Source: an uncultured Bacteroidales bacterium
GTDB lineage: Bacteria; Bacteroidota; Bacteroidia; Bacteroidales; UBA932
Direction: 5' to 3'
Assembly (NCBI GenBank): GCA_900546395.1
Contig: URDD01000004.1
Span: forward strand, 1 to 64,000
Length of the DNA: 64,000 bases
Part shown: piece by piece, positions 45,425-54,784 of the stretch
Layout of the letters: each line of letters starts with the position of its first letter
How positions within the stretch are numbered: the stretch's first letter is position 1
The notes under the pieces: model-generated
Told to the model about the DNA's origin: nothing
Seen by the model: only the letters and a program-made list of their open reading frames with translations
Databases searched by the model: none
Made by a program: the position numbers and the translations under genes

Positions 45425-45504
45425 CAAATGTAGTGAATAATTCCAATATGATGTCCGATAAAGTCGTTAAAATTTTCAATTTGAAAATATAAAACCTAAT
45501 TTTG
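45425..45504. promoter_or_regulatory. Divergent promoters of glnA and cstA
   Basis: TACATTTG on the minus strand (45432-45425) lies 51 bases before glnA. TAATTTTG on the plus strand (45497-45504) lies 37 bases before cstA. Both fit TAnnTTTG. No clear operator was seen in the 167-base gap. Confidence 0.5.
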
Positions 45505-45541
45505 AGAAATTTTTTAACAATTTCAAACAGATTCACACATT

Positions 45542-46999
45542 ATGATAACCTTTCTGATTGCCGTTATACTGCTTATGGCCGGATACTTCTTCTATGGAAA
45601 ATTTACTGACCGGCTTTTCGGATCTGACAGCAGAAAAAAAACACCGGCAGAGACAATGGAAGACGGTGTTGATTTCAAAGTCATTCCAACCTGGAAAATA
45701 TTTATCATACAATTTCTGAATATTGCCGGACTCGGCCCTATATTCGGAGCAATATTAGGAGCAGCATACGGTCCTGTTGCATACCTGTGGATTGTATTCG
45801 GATGTATATTCATGGGGGCAGTCCATGACTACTTCTCCGGCATGATGTCCATCAGAAACGGAGGTGCCAATATGCCTGACATAGTAGGCAACTATCTTGG
45901 AAAAGGTGCAAAAGGATTTGCAAGTGTACTTGTATGTTTCCTGCTACTTGCCGTAGGCGTATCATTTGTCACAGGGCCTGCAGATCTGATGGCTTCAATG
46001 ACCGGATGGCAGAAAAATATATGGCTATATATAATTTTCGCCTACTACATACTTGCAACACTGCTTCCGATTGACAAAATAATAGGCAGCATCTACCCGT
46101 TTATGGGAGCAGCACTTCTGTTTATGGCAGCAGGTGTAGGAGGGGCAATGATAGCAGGAAGTTTCAGTGGGAACATAACTATGACAGAACTCACATCAGA
46201 GACTCTAAGGAATTTCCACTCTGACCCTGAGAACAATATTCTGATACCTATGCTTTTCATAGTCATCTCATGTGGTGCCATTTCCGGATTTCATTCTACA
46301 CAGTCTCCTCTAATGGCCCGGTGTATAAAAAACGAAAAATACGGAAGAGGTATATTTTACGGAGCAATGATAGCAGAAGGTATAGTAGCAATGATCTGGG
46401 TTTCTGCCGCCATGGCATATTTCGGAGGTCCGGAAGGATTGAATGCAGCAGCATCTGAAGGGCTTATGATTAACGGTACTTTAACCAAGGTCACCCCTGC
46501 CATAGCTGTTAATATGATATGCAACAGCTGGCTCGGAAAAGCTGGGGCCATCATCGCAGTACTTGGAGTCGTAATATGTCCTGTAACTTCCGGAGATACT
46601 GCCTTCAGAAGTCTCAGGCTCACAATTGCCGATTTGCTGAAAAAGGGACAGAAGCCTATACTTGCACGTCTGGCCATTTCTGTACCGGTCTTCATTGCAG
46701 CATATTTTTGTTGTATGATGGATTTTACGACCGTATGGAACTACGTGGGCATAGCAAACCAGCTCCTTGCAACCATTGTACTCTGGACAGCCTCTGCATG
46801 GCTTATAAGAAATGGAAAGCCTCACTGGATTGCTTCTGTACCGTCAACATTCCTGACCTTCATCTGCATAAGCTTCTTCCTGCTCGCACCATATAAGAAC
46901 GGAGGACTGCATCTGGCTCCCGCCATCGGATATGCTGCAGGAATTGCCGCTGCCGCAGCTCTTTTCACATTTGCAGTAATCCAGGGAAGAAAAGCATAA
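45542..46999 (+). CDS. cstA: CstA-family carbon starvation protein (peptide or pyruvate transporter)
   Basis: A 485-residue polytopic inner-membrane protein with about a dozen helices. Family patterns include FIIQFLNIAGLGPIFGAILGAAYGP, FMGAVHDYFSGMMSIRNGG, SCGAISGFHSTQSPLMARCI and a C-terminal CCMMDFTTVWNYVGIANQLLA. It is shorter than E. coli CstA (about 700) and matches the compact form found in anaerobes. E. coli CstA and its paralogue BtsT take up peptides or pyruvate. It is transcribed alone and divergently from glnA, and both are nitrogen and carbon nutrition genes. Confidence 0.92.
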   Translation: MITFLIAVILLMAGYFFYGKFTDRLFGSDSRKKTPAETMEDGVDFKVIPTWKIFIIQFLNIAGLGPIFGAILGAAYGPVAYLWIVFGCIFMGAVHDYFSGMMSIRNGGANMPDIVGNYLGKGAKGFASVLVCFLLLAVGVSFVTGPADLMASMTGWQKNIWLYIIFAYYILATLLPIDKIIGSIYPFMGAALLFMAAGVGGAMIAGSFSGNITMTELTSETLRNFHSDPENNILIPMLFIVISCGAISGFHSTQSPLMARCIKNEKYGRGIFYGAMIAEGIVAMIWVSAAMAYFGGPEGLNAAASEGLMINGTLTKVTPAIAVNMICNSWLGKAGAIIAVLGVVICPVTSGDTAFRSLRLTIADLLKKGQKPILARLAISVPVFIAAYFCCMMDFTTVWNYVGIANQLLATIVLWTASAWLIRNGKPHWIASVPSTFLTFICISFFLLAPYKNGGLHLAPAIGYAAGIAAAAALFTFAVIQGRKA

Positions 47000-47133
47000 A
47001 GCTTTCAAATGAATCGAATGAAGCCGTGATTGAATTTTATATCGTCGAAACAGGCTTCCGGCTCAATCGGAGGCAACCAGAATCAGGATAAGACAATCTG
47101 TCCCGTTTGTTGGAACTTGGTTCCATCAAGGGT
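47000..47133. other. Non-coding gap after cstA
   Basis: I see no gene. A short GGAAC-TTG-GTTCC hairpin occurs near 47112-47124, and the segment leads into the terminator that follows. Confidence 0.4.
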
Positions 47134-47172
47134 ACGAAAAAAAGAGGGTGAGTCTCACTTTGACCCACCCTC
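47134..47172 (-). terminator. Terminator of the nadK-uppS-bamA-skp transcript
   Basis: GAGGGTG (47144-47150) pairs with CACCCTC (47166-47172). On the minus strand the hairpin is followed by CTTTTTTTCG, a strong U tract, so it ends the skp side. It may also stop cstA transcription. Confidence 0.8.
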
Positions 47173-47199
47173 CTTTGTCATTTGATTTTTTAAATGCTG

Positions 47200-47778
47200 T
47201 TACTGCTGCGCTCCTGCTGCAGCCTGTGCCTTGGCCTGAAGTTCAGCCTGGAGAGACTCCAGTGTACGGTCATCAGGAATTCCAAGAGCCTTGCGTGCAT
47301 CCTGAGTAATATTTGTGCTCTGCGCTTCATCAATATAAAGAATCTGAGATGCATCAAATACAAAAATATATCCCTGAGCCTTTGCAAGCTTCTGAACTGT
47401 TTCCTGAGCCTTCTGGTATATAGGAGCCATCAAAGCATTCTGAACCTGCTGGAGCTCCTGCTGGCTTGTCTGCTCGAATTCCTGGATTCTTGTCTGAATC
47501 TCAGAAAGTTCACGCTCCTTGCTTGCCTTTACAGAAGCAGTCCAGGTAGCCTGTTTTTCAGAAAACTGTGTATACTTAGTCTGAAATTCGTTAATCATAC
47601 TCTGATAAGTCTCCTGAATCTCCATCTGTGTAGTCTCAAGCTGAACCCTTGCAGAATCCATTTCAGGCATAAGCTGAACAAGTTCGCTGAAATTTACATG
47701 TGCAAACTTCGGACTCTGCGCAAAAGCGGCCGAACACATCAAAGCAACCGCTGCAATGACAATCATCAATCTTTTCAT
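47200..47778 (-). CDS. skp: OmpH/Skp-family periplasmic chaperone, downstream of bamA
   Basis: A 192-residue exported coiled-coil protein that holds unfolded outer-membrane proteins on their way to BamA. It has a signal peptide (MKRLMIVIAAVALMCSAAFAQ), FAHVNFSELVQLMPEMDSAR, then long charged helices. The C terminus is unusually rich in Ala and Gln (ELQAKAQAAAGAQQ). The frame extends seven codons upstream to 47799, but the Met at 47778 starts the signal peptide. It is 63 bases after bamA in the same direction, the usual bamA-skp arrangement. Confidence 0.9.
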   Translation of the reverse strand: MKRLMIVIAAVALMCSAAFAQSPKFAHVNFSELVQLMPEMDSARVQLETTQMEIQETYQSMINEFQTKYTQFSEKQATWTASVKASKERELSEIQTRIQEFEQTSQQELQQVQNALMAPIYQKAQETVQKLAKAQGYIFVFDASQILYIDEAQSTNITQDARKALGIPDDRTLESLQAELQAKAQAAAGAQQ

Positions 47779-47841
47779 AATGATAAAATTTCTTTTCAAT
47801 TTATAATTAATTATGTAATCAGCAATTATCAGACCGTTTCA

Positions 47842-50430
47842 TCAGAACTGCTGTCCGATGACGAAATGGAACTGACTTCTGTCCTTCTTGACAGGTGTAT
47901 CGAATCCATAACCCCAGTCAACTCCGAGAAGACCGATCATAGGGAGGAACACCCTGACACCTACACCTGCAGCCCTCTTAATCTGGAACGGGTTAAAGTC
48001 CCTTATATCAGACCAACAGTTACCACCCTCAAGAAATACCAGAGCGAAAATCGTTGACTGCGGCTGGAGTATTACAGGATAACGGAGCTCTACTGTAAAC
48101 TTGTCATACACATTTCCTGAATATGCGCTTCCACTTCCATAAGGTGTATACACAAGAGGCGTAAGAGAGTAGTTCTCATATCCTCTGAGTGATATTACCT
48201 CTGATCCGTATGTATTGTAACCGGACATTCCGTCTCCTCCTACCAAAAATCCTTCAAAAGGAGAATATCCCCAATTTCTGTTATAATAGCCGAGGAAGCC
48301 GAACTGGGCCTTAGCCATAAGCACAAGATCTCCGATAAGTTTTGTATAGACAGTTCCTTTGAAAGACCACTTGTGGTACTCTATCCACTTATACCTGTCT
48401 TTTGAAGACTGCTTGCTGTAGTCTATATCCCTCCAGTTTCCTACATGAGTAGGATTTCCGTTTTGGTCAAGCACTCCCCTGTCTTTTTTTCTCAACAGAG
48501 AGTATGGAGGGGTAAGCTGGAGAGAAAAACTGAATTCCGAACCCTGACGAGGATATATCTGCTGGTCTGTTGAAGTCCTGGAGAGACTGAGCGTATAACT
48601 CAAGTTATGTGAGACTCCCGTATCAAAGAGGAAGTTATTGTGCCAGTTCTGGAGTTTGTATGTCTGCCAGCTCAATTGGTTGTACAGAACGAAATAGTTA
48701 TCAGGCCATTTAAGACGATTACCGATTCCTGCTGCCACACCATACACTTCCATGTATTCGTCATTGTTCAATATATTCAGACCGATGAAAGAGTTTGTCT
48801 GTCTGGTATAATACAGGGATACATTGAGCGATGTAGGTTTCTTTCCGAAAAGCCACGGCTCCATAAAGCTGGCAGATAGACTGGTATAGTATGTTCCGTT
48901 GGTCTGGAATCTGATAGCCAGATTCTGGGCGTCTCCGAGAGGGACAGGACGCCATGCCGCCTTGTCAAATATCCTTCGTGTAGAGAAGTTGTTGAAGCTG
49001 ACTCCGACAGTAGCTACAAAGGTATTGCCACCCCATCCTCCGGAAAGCTCCAGCTGGCTGGATGGTTTTTCTGTCACATTATATATAAGGTCAACAGTAT
49101 TGTCGGCCGGATTAGGAATAATTGAATACCCTTTCGCAGGATCGGCTATAGCCTCCGGGTCGAACTGTCCCATAGAAGCAATTTCTCTGATGGACCTCTC
49201 AAAGTCCGTCTGACTGAAAAGATAACCAGGACGTGTAAAAATCTGACGGCGCACCACTCTTTCATTAGTCAAGTCATTTCCGTTGATGACGATATTGTTG
49301 AGAGTGGCCGGCTTTCCTTCCACTATCCTCATTTCCACATCAACAGAGTCACCCTGGATATTCAGCTCTACAGGCTGTATATTAAAAAACAGATAACCGT
49401 TGTCCCTGTATAGTTTGGAAATATCATACTCATTCTGCTTTCCTCCACCGAAAAGTCTTTTTTCCATAGTAACGACATCATAGACATCCCCTTTCTTAAT
49501 CATGAGAATAGAATTGAGGGCATCAGTATCATACACGGAATTTCCGGTCCAGGTTATGTCCCTGAAATAATATTTCTTTCCTTCATCTATCTTGAAATCT
49601 ATCTGCAGCCTGTCCGGCTCGATGTAATACATTGTATCCTTCAATATCCTGGCGTCCCTGTATCCGGCCTCGTTGAATGCACTGATAAGGCCCGCCTTGT
49701 CATTTGCAAACTCCTTTTCATTGAATTTCTTGGAATTGAAGAAGCTTATCAGACGCATATCCTTTGTCTTCTTCATGGACCGCGCGAGCTTCGAGTCTTT
49801 CACGTGATCGTTTCCGGAAAAAGTTATTTTCTTCACCTTGACTTTTGACCCTCTGTCAACTGCAAAGTTCACCCTTATTGCGCTGCGTACCAGGGTATCT
49901 TTTTTAGTCTGAACATTGACCTTTGTCAAAAGAAATCCTTTTTCCTTATAATATCTGGTTATTATATCAGATGCCGTTTTGGCCACATAATCCGAGAACT
50001 CCCCTCCTCTGCGGAGACCGAGCCTTTCCATAAGTTCCTTTTTCTCACCGCTTTTCACACCTGAAAAAGACCAGTTCGAAACTCTTGGACGCTCAGTTAT
50101 GCATATTTTGAAGAAAGCGGTATCGCGGGAAGGTGCAATGGAGTCAATAACGACTCCGACATCTTCAAAATACCTCTGAAGCCACAGTCTGTTTACGATA
50201 GAAGATATATCATCACCAGGTACCGTCACTTCAAAACCTTTCTGGAGACCGGCTACCTGAATTATCTGATCCGCACTGAAATAATGATTTCCCTCCACAG
50301 ACACACCGCCTACAATATATTTCTTTGGATTGTTATAGTCAACCACTATATCATCTCCTTTCTGCTGAGCTGCGAGGGGGAGATTTAGCAAAGCCAAAAG
50401 TACAGGGATGACTGTCCGACTAACTTTCAT
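47842..50430 (-). CDS. bamA: BamA outer-membrane protein assembly factor
   Basis: The central, essential component that inserts beta-barrel proteins in the outer membrane, 862 residues. After a signal peptide (ending AAQ) come five POTRA repeats (about 35-440), recognisable by units such as VSVEGNHYFSADQI, KKITFSGNDHVKDSKL, DITWTGNSVYDTDAL and NIVINGNDLTNERV. The 16-strand barrel (about 460-862) has the conserved loop-6 region with GGDGMSG and ends HFVIGQQF with a C-terminal Phe. It is flanked by uppS and skp. A TATATTTG promoter box (50469-50476) in the uppS-bamA gap may allow separate expression. Confidence 0.96.
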   Translation of the reverse strand: MKVSRTVIPVLLALLNLPLAAQQKGDDIVVDYNNPKKYIVGGVSVEGNHYFSADQIIQVAGLQKGFEVTVPGDDISSIVNRLWLQRYFEDVGVVIDSIAPSRDTAFFKICITERPRVSNWSFSGVKSGEKKELMERLGLRRGGEFSDYVAKTASDIITRYYKEKGFLLTKVNVQTKKDTLVRSAIRVNFAVDRGSKVKVKKITFSGNDHVKDSKLARSMKKTKDMRLISFFNSKKFNEKEFANDKAGLISAFNEAGYRDARILKDTMYYIEPDRLQIDFKIDEGKKYYFRDITWTGNSVYDTDALNSILMIKKGDVYDVVTMEKRLFGGGKQNEYDISKLYRDNGYLFFNIQPVELNIQGDSVDVEMRIVEGKPATLNNIVINGNDLTNERVVRRQIFTRPGYLFSQTDFERSIREIASMGQFDPEAIADPAKGYSIIPNPADNTVDLIYNVTEKPSSQLELSGGWGGNTFVATVGVSFNNFSTRRIFDKAAWRPVPLGDAQNLAIRFQTNGTYYTSLSASFMEPWLFGKKPTSLNVSLYYTRQTNSFIGLNILNNDEYMEVYGVAAGIGNRLKWPDNYFVLYNQLSWQTYKLQNWHNNFLFDTGVSHNLSYTLSLSRTSTDQQIYPRQGSEFSFSLQLTPPYSLLRKKDRGVLDQNGNPTHVGNWRDIDYSKQSSKDRYKWIEYHKWSFKGTVYTKLIGDLVLMAKAQFGFLGYYNRNWGYSPFEGFLVGGDGMSGYNTYGSEVISLRGYENYSLTPLVYTPYGSGSAYSGNVYDKFTVELRYPVILQPQSTIFALVFLEGGNCWSDIRDFNPFQIKRAAGVGVRVFLPMIGLLGVDWGYGFDTPVKKDRSQFHFVIGQQF

Positions 50431-50468
50431 CTTCTATCTTTTCTGTTAAAACTATTGATTTAAACATG

Positions 50469-50476
50469 CAAATATA
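50469..50476 (-). promoter_or_regulatory. bamA -7 box
   Basis: TATATTTG on the minus strand, 38 bases upstream of bamA and 5 bases after the uppS stop. It gives bamA-skp a promoter of its own inside the block. Confidence 0.5.
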
Positions 50477-50481
50477 AGCAT

Positions 50482-51204
50482 TTATTTAACTTTTCCATAA
50501 CGTCTGTCTCGTTTTGAGTATTCTTCCAATGCCTGAAGAAACTCTTTCTCACGAAAATCCGGCCATAACACATCAGTGAATATAAGCTCTGAATATGCCG
50601 CCTGCCAAAGCAGATAATTGCTTATGCGTACCTCTCCTGATGTTCTTATAACAAGATCCGGATCTGGAATATCTGCAGTGACGAGATATCTTCCGAAGTC
50701 ATTGACTGTCATTTTTTCAATATCTTTCAGAATCTCAGGATTAGCCGCTGCCTCAGAAGCCAGTTTCTTTGCTGCCTGCAATATATCCCACTTACCGCTA
50801 TAACTTAAAAATACAATCAGGGTAAGGTTGCTGCAGGATTCGGTCTTTTCCATACAGTCCGTTATCCGTGCATTCAGTTCATCATTCAGTCGTCCTCTGT
50901 TTCCAAGTACTATAAACCGTATTCCATTCTTAAGGAAAGCAGGGAGTTCATTCTCCATCGATCTGACCATAAGGTCCATAAGAGTATGTACCTCCTGGTC
51001 TGGTCTATTCCAGTTTTCTTCAGAAAACGCAAACAGGGAAAGATATTTTACTCCAGACTTTACTGCTGCCTCCGTACAAGCCCTCACACTTTCCACACCC
51101 TCTATATGACCGTAACAACGGTCCTTGCCCCTTTCTCGGGCCCATCTTCCGTTTCCGTCCATAATCATGGACACATGAACAGGTATCTTCTTTTCTAACT
51201 CCAT
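50482..51204 (-). CDS. uppS: Undecaprenyl diphosphate synthase
   Basis: The cis-prenyltransferase that makes the C55 lipid carrier for peptidoglycan and O-antigen, 240 residues. It has VSMIMDGNGRWA with catalytic Asp16, then GHIEGVESVRACTEAAVKSGVKYLSLFAFSEENWNRP and the C-terminal signature DLVIRTSGEVRISNYLLWQAAYSE. It lies 10 bases downstream of nadK and 51 upstream of bamA. This nadK-uppS-bamA order is widespread in Bacteroidetes. Confidence 0.96.
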   Translation of the reverse strand: MELEKKIPVHVSMIMDGNGRWARERGKDRCYGHIEGVESVRACTEAAVKSGVKYLSLFAFSEENWNRPDQEVHTLMDLMVRSMENELPAFLKNGIRFIVLGNRGRLNDELNARITDCMEKTESCSNLTLIVFLSYSGKWDILQAAKKLASEAAANPEILKDIEKMTVNDFGRYLVTADIPDPDLVIRTSGEVRISNYLLWQAAYSELIFTDVLWPDFREKEFLQALEEYSKRDRRYGKVK

Positions 51205-51214
51205 TTGAATTGAA

Positions 51215-52066
51215 TCAATAATGGCTGCCGCCGTTTCGTATATCTTCGCCCCAGAACAGTTTTCCTGTCAAGGCGTTTATAAAATTGGAACTGTTAAGCC
51301 GGACGCGGTCAAGCGAAAATCTTGCCATTGAAATAAATATTGTCGAATCCGAACTTATTTCTTCATTTCTGTTATCTGCTGTAAAAAGCACATTTCTGTC
51401 CCTTGAAACAAAACTTATTTCAACCTTTGATGTATCCGGGACAATCAGAGGCCTGACATTCAGGTTATGCGGAGCTATGGGAGATATGATAAGAACCCTG
51501 GAATCAGGCAAGACTATCGGGCCTCCGACACTCAGAGAATAGGCAGTAGAGCCTGAACTTGTGGCAACAAGCAGTCCGTCAGACCAATAAACAGGCAATC
51601 TGTTTCCGTCAATGCATACATTGACGCCAAGGGTAGCGGCTCCTGATCTGTGGACAGTAAACTCATTTAGTGCATATGGCCAGCACTCCACTGTACTGCA
51701 TCCAGTTTCAGGCGATATATCAGCCTTAAGCAAAGTTCTGTGTTCGATGGAATAATCTCCTTTTACCAATGCCCGACATATCTCATCCGGCTTGTTTTCA
51801 GAGAGGAAACCCAGACGGCCGAAATTTACCCCAAGAACCGGTATCCCACTGTCACCCACCAGTGCCGCAGCGGAAAGCAGAGTCCCATCACCTCCGGCAC
51901 TTATAAGGACTGAGGTCCCGTCAAGCAAGTCACTGCGCTTCCTTACCATATATAGAGAGAATCCTGCAGTGCGCAACTCATCCATCAAACCCGTAAATTC
52001 CGGATCTGAGATGAATTTATCCTCTCTAACATATACAGCAAGCCTACCGTCCAAAACCATAATCAA
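51215..52066 (-). CDS. nadK: NAD kinase
   Basis: An ATP-NAD kinase of 283 residues that makes NADP. It has the GGDGT motif in LISAGGDGTLLSAAALV, VLGVNFGRLGFLSE, NEFTVHR, and STAYSLSVGGPIV with the conserved GS/GP residues. The third codon is another ATG (52060), so the N terminus may be two residues shorter. It is the first gene of the nadK-uppS-bamA-skp block. Its promoter (TTTG-N21-TAATTTTG, minus strand) overlaps that of divergent pdxJ. Confidence 0.95.
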   Translation of the reverse strand: MIMVLDGRLAVYVREDKFISDPEFTGLMDELRTAGFSLYMVRKRSDLLDGTSVLISAGGDGTLLSAAALVGDSGIPVLGVNFGRLGFLSENKPDEICRALVKGDYSIEHRTLLKADISPETGCSTVECWPYALNEFTVHRSGAATLGVNVCIDGNRLPVYWSDGLLVATSSGSTAYSLSVGGPIVLPDSRVLIISPIAPHNLNVRPLIVPDTSKVEISFVSRDRNVLFTADNRNEEISSDSTIFISMARFSLDRVRLNSSNFINALTGKLFWGEDIRNGGSHY

Positions 52067-52108
52067 AATAATCTTTCACTTTTCGCACAAACGCCTCAAA
52101 ACAAAAGT

Positions 52109-52141
52109 CAAAATTAACACATATTTGTCAAAATAAACAAA
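52109..52141 (-). promoter_or_regulatory. nadK promoter
   Basis: Minus strand: TTTG (52141-52138), a 21-base spacer, TAATTTTG (52116-52109). It interleaves with the pdxJ promoter. Confidence 0.6.
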
Positions 52142-52156
52142 TATTATATATTTTTG
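52124..52156 (+). promoter_or_regulatory. pdxJ promoter
   Basis: TTTG (52124-52127), a 21-base spacer, TATTTTTG (52149-52156), 20 bases before the start codon. It shares DNA with the nadK promoter, so the two polymerases may compete. Confidence 0.65.
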
Positions 52157-52176
52157 CGTTTTCAACTCAAATAAAA

Positions 52177-52896
52177 ATGACCAGACTAAGTGTAAACATA
52201 AACAAAATCGCAACTCTCAGAAATGCAAGAGGCGGAAATATGCCGGATGTCGAAAAAGCGGCATTAGATTGCGAACATTTTGGAGCAGAAGGGATTACGG
52301 TACACCCTCGTCCTGACCAGAGACATATCAGATACTCTGATGCCATTGCAATAAAAAAAATCATAACTACCGAATACAATATCGAAGGAAACCCCATACC
52401 TCGCTTCATTGACCTTGTCAACGGAATCATTCCTACACAAGTCACCCTGGTTCCTGATGCCGAAAACGCCATAACATCAAATGCAGGATGGGATACAATA
52501 AAACACAGAAGCTTTCTTACTGAAGTCTGCAAGGAATTCAAGAGCCGCGGTATCAGGACTTCCATTTTCATAGATCCTGTCCCTGAAATGGCCAGGGGGG
52601 CAGCTCTTTGCGGATGTGACAGAGTAGAACTCTACACAGAAGGGTATGCAAGCGCGTATATGAAAAACAGAGAAGATGCCATCGCTCCATATCTTTCGAC
52701 TGCAGAAGCGGCAAGAGAGTGCGGCCTGGGGCTGAACGCAGGACACGATCTGAATCTGGATAACCTTGAATATTTCATAAGGACTATACCTTGGACCGAC
52801 GAAGTTTCGATAGGACATGCCATAATATGCGACGCGTTATATATGGGTCTGGAAAAAACAATCGCCGCTTATCTTTCAAAGATTAAGATATTTTAA
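52177..52896 (+). CDS. pdxJ: Pyridoxine 5'-phosphate synthase
   Basis: Condenses 1-deoxyxylulose 5-phosphate with 3-amino-1-hydroxyacetone phosphate to make the vitamin B6 ring, 239 residues, TIM barrel. It has [34 protein letters not shown], the phosphate-binding [11 protein letters not shown], and [16 protein letters not shown]. Divergent from nadK, a common Bacteroidetes arrangement. It is followed 68 bases later by a second Skp-like gene. Confidence 0.96.
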   Translation: MTRLSVNINKIATLRNARGGNMPDVEKAALDCEHFGAEGITVHPRPDQRHIRYSDAIAIKKIITTEYNIEGNPIPRFIDLVNGIIPTQVTLVPDAENAITSNAGWDTIKHRSFLTEVCKEFKSRGIRTSIFIDPVPEMARGAALCGCDRVELYTEGYASAYMKNREDAIAPYLSTAEAARECGLGLNAGHDLNLDNLEYFIRTIPWTDEVSIGHAIICDALYMGLEKTIAAYLSKIKIF

Positions 52897-52964
52897 CTAC
52901 ATTTGCCCTGAATTTTGCCTTTCGGTTTCAAACTTGATTTAATAACGAAAACAACTTATAAATA

Positions 52965-53576
52965 ATGAAAAACGTATCTTTGATTCTCAGCATCATAGCA
53001 ATTATCGTTGCTGCTGCATTCGGAATTCTTTTTTTAAACTCTGACAAAGGCTCTGCTGCAGATGCTCCTGCTGAAGAAACACAGGCTGCTCCTGCAAGCA
53101 AAGGAGACATAGTTTATATACAGCTTGACAAGATTCTCCAGGAATATGACATGGCCAATGACCTGAGGTCTGTAGTGGAAACAAAAGTACAGAACATCCA
53201 GGCCGAAGTGGATAGAAGAGGTAAAAAGCTAGAAAGTAAGGTTACTGAATTCCAGGAGAAAATCAACAAAGGCCTTATGACCCGTTCCGTCGCTGAAGTG
53301 AAGAGTGAAGAGCTCAGGAAAGAGGAAGTGGATTTCAACAATTACGCAAACCAGAAAAACAATGAAATAATGGAAGAGCAGACTGTTATGATGAATCAGC
53401 TTGCCGATGCCATAAAGACTTTCCTTGACAAATATAACGAAGAGAAAAAGTACGCTATGATACTTACAAACCAGGGTGGCGCCCCTGTCATTACTGGAGA
53501 TGCTTCTCTTGATATAACAGATGACGTACTTGCAAGACTCAACGAAGAGTATGTCAAGAACAAAAACAAAAAATAA
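52965..53576 (+). CDS. Second OmpH/Skp-like periplasmic protein
   Basis: A 203-residue protein with an N-terminal hydrophobic segment (about 5-24) and an Ala/Asp-rich linker (SAADAPAEETQAAPASKG). An OmpH/Skp-like coiled-coil domain follows (DIVYIQLDKILQEYDMANDLRSVVETKVQ to YAMILTNQGG). The N-terminal helix has no obvious cleavage site and may stay as a membrane anchor. Skp homologues occur in pairs in Bacteroidetes; here the second copy lies next to pdxJ rather than beside bamA. It is 6 bases upstream of the GT4 gene, so they are probably co-transcribed. Confidence 0.87.
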   Translation: MKNVSLILSIIAIIVAAAFGILFLNSDKGSAADAPAEETQAAPASKGDIVYIQLDKILQEYDMANDLRSVVETKVQNIQAEVDRRGKKLESKVTEFQEKINKGLMTRSVAEVKSEELRKEEVDFNNYANQKNNEIMEEQTVMMNQLADAIKTFLDKYNEEKKYAMILTNQGGAPVITGDASLDITDDVLARLNEEYVKNKNKK

Positions 53577-53582
53577 CAAGTC

Positions 53583-54716
53583 TTGAAAATAGCAATACTG
53601 TCCTGTTTCTATCCCTACAGAGGAGGAATATCTCAGTTTAACGCTTGTCTGTACGAAGAACTGAGCAAAGAACATATTGTCAAAGCGTTCAATTTCAAAA
53701 GACAATATCCTGAATTCCTTTTCCCTGGGAAGACACAGTACGTAACAGCAGACGATGAGGCCGTACCGATAGAGAGTGAACCTCTATTGGATACGGCCAA
53801 TCCGTTTTCCTATATCACCACACTTTACGCAATACGTAAATGGGAGCCGGACCTGCTTATTGTAAGGTACTGGATGTCATACTTTGCCCCTTCTTTAGGG
53901 TTTATTACAAGACATATGAAAGGACGATGCAAAGTAATATCCATACTAGACAATGTCATTCCACACGAACCGCATTTCTTTGACAGGCCATTCACAAAAT
54001 ATTTTCTCAAAGGCAGTGACGGATGCATAACTCTCTGTGATGCTGTAGCCAAAGACTTGCTTGAAATCAGGGATGATGCAAAATATACAGTAATCCAACA
54101 TCCTCTGTATTCTCATTTCGGGACAAAGACAGAACGAAAAATAGCAGAAAGAAAGCTGGGCCTGCATGAAGGAAAAAGAAACATACTGTTTTTCGGCCTT
54201 ATCCGGGAATATAAAGGACTTGATATACTTATCGATGCATTCAGCAAACTTGATGACAAATACCAGCTTGTCATAGCCGGAGAACCTTACGGATCTTTTG
54301 ACTGCTACCAAAAACAAATCGCCGGCTCAGGGTGTCATGACAGGATAAAATGTTTCTTACATTATATTAAGGACTCTGAAGTCAAAGATTTCTTCTCTGC
54401 AGCAGACCTAACCGTATTGCCATACAGGAGCGCGACTCAAAGCGGAATAAGCTCGGTTTCATACCATTTTGAAATACCTATGGTTGTAACTGATGTCGGC
54501 GGTATGAAAGAAACAATAGGGGACAAAGGAACAGGAATTGTAGTAAAGAGATGTTCTCCAGAAGAAATCAGGAAGGCTATAGAATACTATTTCAGTTCTG
54601 ACAATATTGCAGCAAACTGCATTGAATCCATACGCAAAGAAAAGGAACGGCTCTCATGGAGTTCCTTCTGCAAGCGCCTGATATCATTTGCAGAATCACT
54701 GCAGCAAAGCTTCTGA
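53583..54716 (+). CDS. Glycosyltransferase family 4
   Basis: A 377-residue GT-B fold glycosyltransferase. The N-terminal domain begins MKIAILSCFYPYRGGISQFN, and the C-terminal nucleotide-sugar domain has FFGLIREYKGLDILIDAF and the family pattern VLPYRSATQSGISSVSYHFEIPMVVTDVGGMKE. The start must be TTG 53583, because a stop lies three codons upstream and the conserved first strand begins right at that codon. It lies 6 bases after the Skp-like gene. Donor and acceptor are unknown; a role in surface polysaccharide or lipid glycosylation is likely. Confidence 0.88.
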   Translation: MKIAILSCFYPYRGGISQFNACLYEELSKEHIVKAFNFKRQYPEFLFPGKTQYVTADDEAVPIESEPLLDTANPFSYITTLYAIRKWEPDLLIVRYWMSYFAPSLGFITRHMKGRCKVISILDNVIPHEPHFFDRPFTKYFLKGSDGCITLCDAVAKDLLEIRDDAKYTVIQHPLYSHFGTKTERKIAERKLGLHEGKRNILFFGLIREYKGLDILIDAFSKLDDKYQLVIAGEPYGSFDCYQKQIAGSGCHDRIKCFLHYIKDSEVKDFFSAADLTVLPYRSATQSGISSVSYHFEIPMVVTDVGGMKETIGDKGTGIVVKRCSPEEIRKAIEYYFSSDNIAANCIESIRKEKERLSWSSFCKRLISFAESLQQSF

Positions 54717-54784
54717 CAGTAAGAACAGTCCGTATCCAAATAACATTTATAGAACATTATAACAGCTTCTTAGATAAAATCAGG

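Noticed and set aside
47194..48057. 287-codon plus-strand frame over skp and the bamA 3' end
   Set aside because: It is antisense to two conserved genes, crosses their intergenic gap, and is Leu/Ser-rich without a domain.
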